A stretch of DNA of 64,000 nt from positions 1,736,001-1,800,000 of the forward strand of contig JALGQZ010000019.1 in the NCBI GenBank assembly GCA_023105745.1, in the 5' to 3' direction. Position 1 is the first letter of the stretch. Each line of letters starts with the position of its first letter. Origin of the DNA: Austropuccinia psidii (lineage: Eukaryota; Basidiomycota; Pucciniomycetes; Pucciniales; Sphaerophragmiaceae). Of this stretch, positions 58,616 through 64,000 are shown piece by piece. The position numbers and the translations under genes were made by a program. The notes under the pieces are model-generated. The model made no database searches and had not been told where the DNA came from. It saw only the letters and a program-made list of their open reading frames with translations.

Positions 58616-59968
58616 TTACCCAACCCACATGCAAATCTCCTCATTCTTTGAATCGGCATGAGATTGTATTACCATCCCTGATTTGATAGCCCGCTCTCTC
58701 GCCAATCTCATAATAGCCATGGTTTTTGCTAACCTGCTTGAGCATTGTGCGGACATACCCATTAGTGTTGTGCTTTCGTTGTCCTGTGCTGGATCAGTAT
58801 AATGAACAAATGTACTACTGGCCCACACTACCTGAATGAGCCCATGACATGCGGATAGATCAATCCAAAAATGCTCATTTGGGAAAATCAATTTTCCCCT
58901 GTACACTGCTTTGACACATCTCTTTGAATTTGCCCGGTCCGCTTATCAGCTTGAAACCACCATCCCGAAGCATACAGCGATGCATCCTTATCAACATGAG
59001 GTGCGTTTTTGAATCCATTCATGGTGAAAGTGAGTGCGGAAGCGAACTCGAATGCACCCTGATTTGCCGGAATATTGCCTTCATAGTTGACTTGATCAAA
59101 AGACGGAACCCCCAATGAATTGTAGAAATTTTGAATCTTCTCAAATAAATTATCCCCAACATATTGTAAGGATTGACCTAGAATGCAACCCACTGAGCTA
59201 AGATTGAAACCTCGGTTCTGCCATTCATCTTTTGCGTTTTCAATTTTCCCGACACTTCCATACAGACCAAATTGTTCATTCTTGGTGCTGCATTTGCGCC
59301 ACCCAATTGCAAACATAAATCCCTCCAGTAATGCTCCATTGGTTGCAATCGGGTCGGTGAATCTCTTTTCGCGAAATAAGAATTGTGATAATTCATCCCA
59401 TTGATTGACCTCGACTTCACTAATTGTTGTGAATGGTCGGAATTCGACAAGGGCAATGAGTAATCCGGTTGAAGAGAAAATTGCCACACGGCCAAAGTGA
59501 ATGCGTTTGATCTGATTGACATCCACAACCCTCCGAATTTCACTTGGGGTGATATTTGCTGATACTGGCATTGATATTTGTGCTGTTGGGCGAGAGGAGG
59601 AAAACAACCTATTCATTTGGCTCTTTTTGCGCTCATTTGTCTTTTGGGATCTGCTACTATTCCCGAGTGGTTGCGGGATCACTATGTGTTGAAGCACACA
59701 AGATATCAGATACTGCCAAGGAGCTTTCTTTGGCACACATCCTTTGACTTCCCTGTTGGAGCCCACATGACATTGGCACAATCTGAACCGACTAAAGCCA
59801 ATGTTCTTCCGTGGGGCCCAATGAGGGTGCCACATAAATGTGGAAGCATATATATATATCTATATATATACACTGAGATTAAGCGAGCAACTCACACTTT
59901 CCTTCCTCAGCCCGACGCTTTCTGGCGAGTTCCCTTTTACGCTCTTTTCCTTTTTTCGTGAATGGCAT
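58616..59968 (-). pseudogene. TET/JBP-type 2OG-Fe(II) dioxygenase, single-base frameshift
   Basis: The protein resembles the TET-like dioxygenases expanded in basidiomycetes, which oxidise 5-methylpyrimidines in DNA. A probable first exon from the ATG at 59968 encodes a very basic leader (KKGKERKRELARKRRAEEG) before a GTGAGT donor. The main frame 59835-58888 contains RVAIFSSTGLLIALVEFRPF, NQGAFEFASALTFTMNGF and the iron-binding H-x-D in NAPHVDKDAS. The C-terminal half is in another frame (58906-58616): LIFPNEHFWIDLS, IQVVWASSTFVHYTDPA (distal iron His) and QCSSRLAKTM (basic 2OG contact). The two frames meet at ACAGGGGAAAA, where one missing G breaks the reading. All catalytic residues I expect are present, so the lesion is slight and could be an assembly error. 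Dyads flank the gene on both sides (58492, 60368). Confidence 0.78.
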
Positions 59969-60266
59969 GCTTTCAGCAGAAAATGAAATGAAACCGAATG
60001 ATTACTGATTTATTAATATCACCTAAATTGAATTGCGGTTGATGAATCTTTTTTGATTGCGGCTAAAGAGAAAGATCACACCTGACCTTGGCAAATTCGC
60101 GATCTCAAATACCTGAACCTGAAAATTGCAGTGGATAGTGCATTATTCAATTTGACATATTGATGTTCCCATGCAATCACTTTCCAATCCAACCATTTGG
60201 AATGCGCATCCCTAGCTATCCTAGTCCTCTTGAAAGACACAGGAACATTTGGCCTATTAGGGGCTG

Positions 60267-60294
60267 GCGGGAAGTGATAAACGCGACTTCCCGC
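60267..60294. promoter_or_regulatory. Inverted GCGGGAAGT/ACTTCCCGC repeat upstream of TET/JBP gene
   Basis: Perfect 9-bp arms separated by 10 bp that contain ACGCG. TTCCCGC/GCGGGAA resembles E2F-type sites and ACGCG the MCB core of fungal S-phase promoters. It lies about 300 bp upstream of the ATG at 59968. The function is inference. Confidence 0.35.
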
Positions 60295-60367
60295 ATTTCC
60301 CCCGCGTGTGCTACTCGCGGGCACAACGCCTGACTCAGCTTGCGTCTTGTCGGAGTCTTTGAAATGA

Positions 60368-60391
60368 TGTACGGAGGCATGCCGCTGTACA
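60368..60391. promoter_or_regulatory. 24-bp TGT...ACA dyad upstream of TET/JBP gene
   Basis: TGTACGGAGGCA then TGCCGCTGTACA, 10 of 12 positions symmetric. The left CGG is intact, and the right triplet is CTG instead of CCG. It lies 400 bp upstream of the TET/JBP ATG and just 3' of the unknown gene ending at 60510. Confidence 0.6.
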
Positions 60392-60509
60392 ATTACTATT
60401 GGTACTCAGACTGTGGCATCCAGGGAGTAGTAGGATAGGAAGTCATGATTATTAAATTCATAAATCACTTTGCAAAATTAAATTACAATATATCTAGTAC
60501 AAAGCTAAT

Positions 60510-62745
60510 CTAAAACGGGTCAATCCTGGTTGTGAGTTTTGCTGACCTGGGTACCGTCAAGGTGACCTCATCACTTGAACCAAGACCACGTTTCGCCACC
60601 CAGGCATCACCAAAGTCTAATACTAAGCATTGTGCAAATTCAAATCTAAGAGGTACAGTGGGGTTAAAAGACTCTGATGAGAAGAAGCTTTTATTCAGTA
60701 AATCACATATATACTTATTAGTATGTAGCCACACTGGCTCCACTAGATTTTTACCCTCTGAAAGTTTTGCGGAAATGTCAATTAGTGATAAAGCCCCTTT
60801 AACTGAGCTTGTTCTCCAGTCATCTGAGCATACCATCAAACCACAAACCCCCGCCGCACAGAATGCCGCTAATATACCATAGCAAATTCGATTTATTCCG
60901 AGATTCTTGTGACACGCCAAAAGATCTTTGATGGCCTCATTTTTTTTTGAGTTCGTGAGTTTGCCTTTGATGCCATTAACTTTGACCTTTGTATGTGCAC
61001 GTACCATGTTGTACGCAATCATCAAATGGATAACTGTATCCATTAGATCCTCCAGGTTCTTGTGTGGCTTCGTGGATATCTCATTGTCAGCCCCGCCACC
61101 TTCAATGCTGAGTTGGGTTGCACGTTGCTTCAATTTACTCAAGCAGGAGGCAAGGTATTCAACTGCTCCCCATTCGGGTCCAAGAGGATCGGTCGAATTT
61201 GATGTTGGTGCAACATATGGTTTGGGTGCAACCACATCGTATGAGACTAAACTAATGGATTCAAACATAACATTTGCCCAAAAATGTTTAACTGGATTGG
61301 CGGGGTAAAGAAGGCTCTGAACCATTTTGAAGAAGGAGTGTTCAGATTTTGGGAGATTCTCTGGAGGTTTAGCTGATTCCTTCATCAATTTGAGATTCCA
61401 AATGTTGTGATCAAAAAACGCTTCTGTTTCGGTTGGCTTAAAAAAATCTAACCCTGTATATTGCAATTTATATCACCAGTCAACAGCCAATAAACATGTA
61501 TCATGCACAAAGATAAAACTCACCTGCCATCTCAAGGTCCTCCAGCCAGGCCGACATTTTAAGCTCTCGGTTACTGATCACCTTAATACCAACAGGCAGG
61601 AATGTATGAGCATCTTTTGTTGGTAAATTGTCCCATCAATTTTTGTAAATACTATTGATATTATCAAGCCCCCTTTTCCATGATTGTTGAGTAATATTGG
61701 AATGATAATTCAAAATGCCTGCAAACTCTTCCATGCGGGATAAAAATATCCCTTGAAAATTAGCAGAGGATGACACTTCGGGCTCAGGGTCAGGAACTAT
61801 ATCAGTCATATCTCATCCCATTGTATCATGTTTAATTGTTTCCCTTTCTTGAAAGGCTTGAATATTCCAAGGAGAGGCGGGAGGGGTTGCATCATGCATT
61901 GTTTCATTGGGTATTGGGGGACTTTCAGTATGTGGAGCTTCATCATGGATTGTTTCATTGAGTATTGGGGGGGTTCAGTATGCGGAGGTTGATTATCAAT
62001 ATGGTCCCCTTCAACATTGATAATTTCATGACCTTGATCGCGAGAATCGTTTGCGGCTTCAAAGGTACAGCGTTTTTTGTTTGTTTTTTTGGTCGCATGT
62101 ATATTTGGTCTTTTTCCTAATCCTTTGCCTGGAAATCCAATGACAACTCGAGATCCTTCAGGTAGAGATTCTCCCACCTCCACACCTGCCCATATATTGT
62201 AAGCAGCTATTGATATCAATTTTGTTTTGAATTAGTAATGGACTTACGGTTCAAATCCATTTTGAGCAGGCTCATGGCTTCAGCAATCTTTTGACGCACA
62301 TAATCAGGAATTTTACTATCATTTTGGATTTTTTCGAGCCTTGGGATTGTTTGAGCAATGTTGGAGACAAATTGTTCCTTGGATATAATTTCCACCTCCC
62401 CACTGAAAATAACATCATCTTGCCCATCATCTTCTGTCGGTGCACAAGGTTCAACAGTCTTTTCCTTCTCATAAGTTTCAAAATTCGGTTTCTGAGAGCT
62501 TGGAAGTTGACCTGAAATAAAGGCTATGACACAATATCAGGTTTTGAGAGATTAGAAATACTCAAGATGGATGTATACTCACATTCTGGAAGAACTGGTG
62601 GATCTTGATTATCTTCATGTGACTGGCTCTCTGCTTCAATGCCTAATTCACGACTACTGGCCATATCAGATATTTCACTTCCACTCTCTGGGGCTGAAGT
62701 TGGTTGTTCATTAAATTCCTTTGAATTTCCTGGGGTTTGGGCCAT
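60510..62745 (-). pseudogene. Unknown conserved-looking gene next to TET/JBP, with nonsense mutations
   Basis: Exons chain by phase on the minus strand: 62745-62583 (acidic, Ser/Pro-rich N-terminus), about 62512-62249 (helical: FVSNIAQTIPRLEKIQND), then from 62185 (EGSRVVIGFPGKGLGKRP, basic KKTNKKR). A further coding stretch follows to about 61527 (ISNRELKMSAWLEDLEMA). After a GTGAGT intron comes a long last exon 61466-60510 of about 318 codons (FFKMVQSLLYP, LMIAYNMVRAHTKVKVNG, LGINRICYGILAAFCAAG, VTLTVPRSAKL). In-frame TGA codons occur at 61815-61813 and 61638-61636, and a frameshift lies in a C run near 61970. I recognise no domain. The large last exon is globular in composition, and two short near-repeats (NETMHDA-like) precede it. 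Confidence 0.6.
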
Positions 62746-63240
62746 CGCGGAGGTAGTTTAGTAAGCAAATAGATGGTGACGAGTTGATTGATAACTTGTT
62801 TGAAAATTTTGAATAAAAAGATCCAAATTGAAGAAAATAGGTGCAAGTAAAATAATCTCATTTGCAAAATGCGATTTGTCGGGCAATTGAAGGAGGCGAT
62901 GTTTTGCAAATTATTTCATATCATGCAAATGAAATCACTTCCCTGTGAGACATTGAATAAAGTTGACTAGTGAGAAACCTACTAAAGTCAACTTTTGAAC
63001 TATTCAACGCTCATGAGGTAAGGACTAAGCAAAGTGTTCCATTTGAATGATATGATATAAAATGGTTTTGTCGGCGAAACAGGAGACACAATTCTCTTGT
63101 CTTAAATAGTCCACTTATTAGGTTTTAATTTGTGAGTCTCATGATTTAAACCCTAACCACAACATTGTGAATATACTGACCAATTTCCCCTTAGGTCCTG
63201 TTGGCAGAGAAGGCCACTCAGCATATTTTGGCGATTGCCA
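62746..63240. other. Gene-free upstream region
   Basis: This stretch holds the presumed promoter of the gene starting at 62745. No TATA box is obvious and no other gene is supported. Confidence 0.5.
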
Positions 63241-63241
63241 A

Positions 63242-63270
63242 GCCACCGTACACTATGGATGTAGTACGGA
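63242..63270. promoter_or_regulatory. Everted half-sites of the dyad family
   Basis: A full right half-site GCCACCGTACA (63243-63253) is followed by TGTAGTACGG, giving CCGTAC...GTACGG outward-facing arms over 24 bp (63247-63270). It lies about 500 bp upstream of the ATG at 62745 and abuts the tandem array at 63262, mirroring the dyad next to the array at 57917-58480. Confidence 0.4.
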
Positions 63271-63680
63271 AGCGTAAGGATAAGTCGTGTCGGGAGCATG
63301 TTGAGAGGCACTCCACGAGCATAAGGATAAGTGGTGTCGGGAGGGCACTACACAAGCGTAAGGATAAGTGGTGTCGGGAGCATGTCGGGAGTGCACTCCG
63401 CAAGCGTAAGGATGGTAAGCAGTGTCGGGAGGGCACTACACAAGCGTAAGGATAAGCAGTGTCGGGAGCATGTTGGGAGGGCACTACACAAGCGTAAGGA
63501 TAAGCAGTGTAGGGAGCATGTCGGGAGGGCACTTGAGCGAGCGTAAGGATAAGTGATGTCAGGAGCATGTCGGGAGTGCACTCCGCGAGCGTAATGATCG
63601 TAAGCAGTGTCGGGAGCATATTGGGAGGGCACTTGAGCGAGCGTAAGGATAAGTGATGTCGGGAGTGCACCACGTGAGCA
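63262..63680 (+). repeat. Tandem array with AAGCGTAAGGATAAG..GTGTCGGGAG units
   Basis: About nine imperfect units of roughly 45-50 bp contain GCGTAAGGATAAG, GTGTCGGGAG and CATGTCGGGAGGGCACT. It shares AAGCGTAAGGAT with the array at 57917-58480. Frames on either strand repeat with the unit and are not genes. Confidence 0.85.
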
Positions 63681-64000
63681 TAAAGATGGTATGGGCGGGG
63701 GTGTGAAAGCGTAAGGAGTGGTGAGGACGGAGATGGGGGGGCAGTGTCGGAGTCTCATCTGGAGGGCGGTGCGGGCTCGTAAGCATGCGAAGCATCGGGG
63801 CGGATTAGGTGGGGATGCGGAAGCCAATGAGGTGAAATTACCCGAACATTGTGAATAGTGTTGAAATGGGTTTGGGCTTTGAGTGACATTTGCATGTGAC
63901 ACATGTGACGATTGACATTGTCTTGACGCTGACGTGACGTGACCCACTAAATCCAGTGACTATAAAGTGACACTAACGCGACTGAAGCAAGATTTTATAC
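63681..64000. other. Putative right terminal region of the large element
   Basis: No gene. GACGATTGAC (63907-63916) is the reverse complement of GTCAATCGTC at 18803-18812. It is followed by CTTGACGCTGACGTGACGTGAC-type words, echoing the ACGTCA/GTCAAG words of the left end. The element may continue past the window. Confidence 0.35.

Larger units (their letters stand above)
18795..63960. mobile_element. Large composite DNA transposon (Plavaka/Tnp2-type with TET/JBP and SNF2 cargo), decayed
   Basis: This is inferred from gene content and shared sequence signals. A Tnp2/Plavaka transposase, an accessory gene, a Rad5-like SNF2 ATPase, a Zn2Cys6 protein, a TET/JBP dioxygenase and an unknown gene lie within about 20 kb once the two inserted gypsy elements (15226 and 9533 bp) are subtracted. 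Related 24-bp dyads precede most of them. The left edge (18803-18812, GTCAATCGTC) has a 10-bp inverted match near the right edge (63907-63916), and both edges are rich in ACGTCA/GTCAAG words. TET/JBP genes travelling with KDZ and Plavaka transposons in basidiomycetes is established knowledge. That all six genes belong to one element is inference, and the right end may lie beyond the window. Every gene carries disabling changes. Confidence 0.5.

Noticed and set aside
63218..63947. Minus-strand frames with repeated DTAYPYA and CSRH blocks
   Set aside because: Products of the 45-50-bp tandem array; frame and content change with the repeat.
18795..63960. Starship-type giant element
   Set aside because: No tyrosine recombinase (DUF3435) captain is seen; the transposase is DDE of Tnp2/Plavaka type and Starships are known from Pezizomycotina.

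Overview
The window looks like nuclear DNA of a rust fungus (Pucciniales). The evidence is very AT-rich gene-poor DNA, short introns of about 50-75 bp with GTGAGT/GTAAGT donors, young Ty3/gypsy elements, a Tnp2/Plavaka-type transposase and a TET/JBP-type dioxygenase. The two gypsy families, with their TGCGCA-rich LTR arrays and characteristic proteins, resemble those I associate with Austropuccinia psidii. That species call is inference.

Layout: 1-18780 is AT-rich and nearly gene-free. It holds an old solo LTR (3260-4785), two diverged copies of a 1.3-kb repeat, a dead hAT transposase (about 13720-15320) and a GC-richer island (9700-12900) with one plausible small secreted protein (11822-12280).

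From about 18800 to the right edge lies what I interpret as one large, decayed, multi-gene DNA transposon of about 20 kb once later insertions are removed. Its genes in order are a Plavaka/Tnp2 transposase (-), an unrecognised accessory gene (+), a Rad5-like SNF2 ATPase (-), a Zn2Cys6 protein (+), a TET/JBP 2OG-Fe(II) dioxygenase (-) and an unknown gene (-). Two LTR retrotransposons landed in it with target-site duplications. A 15.2-kb gypsy element (24952-40177) sits in an exon of the accessory gene. A 9.5-kb chromodomain gypsy element (41692-51224) sits in the SNF2 gene between helicase motifs IV and V.

Most striking points: (1) 24-bp dyads with TGT...ACA ends, whose best copy is a CGG-N10-CCG inverted repeat, lie about 365-530 bp upstream of the minus-strand genes. 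The element also encodes a Zn2Cys6 protein, the class that binds such sites, which suggests self-regulation. (2) Six of seven clear in-frame nonsense codons in the element genes are TGA where CGA fits, implying CpG deamination in an element that carries a 5-methylcytosine-oxidase-like gene. (3) The chromodomain gypsy element is intact and has a textbook -1 frameshift signal (GGGAAAA, 6-nt spacer, 11-bp hairpin) and a 14-nt self-priming complementarity like Tf1. (4) The other gypsy element has a 2.5-kb repeat-filled gap between its protease and reverse transcriptase ORFs.
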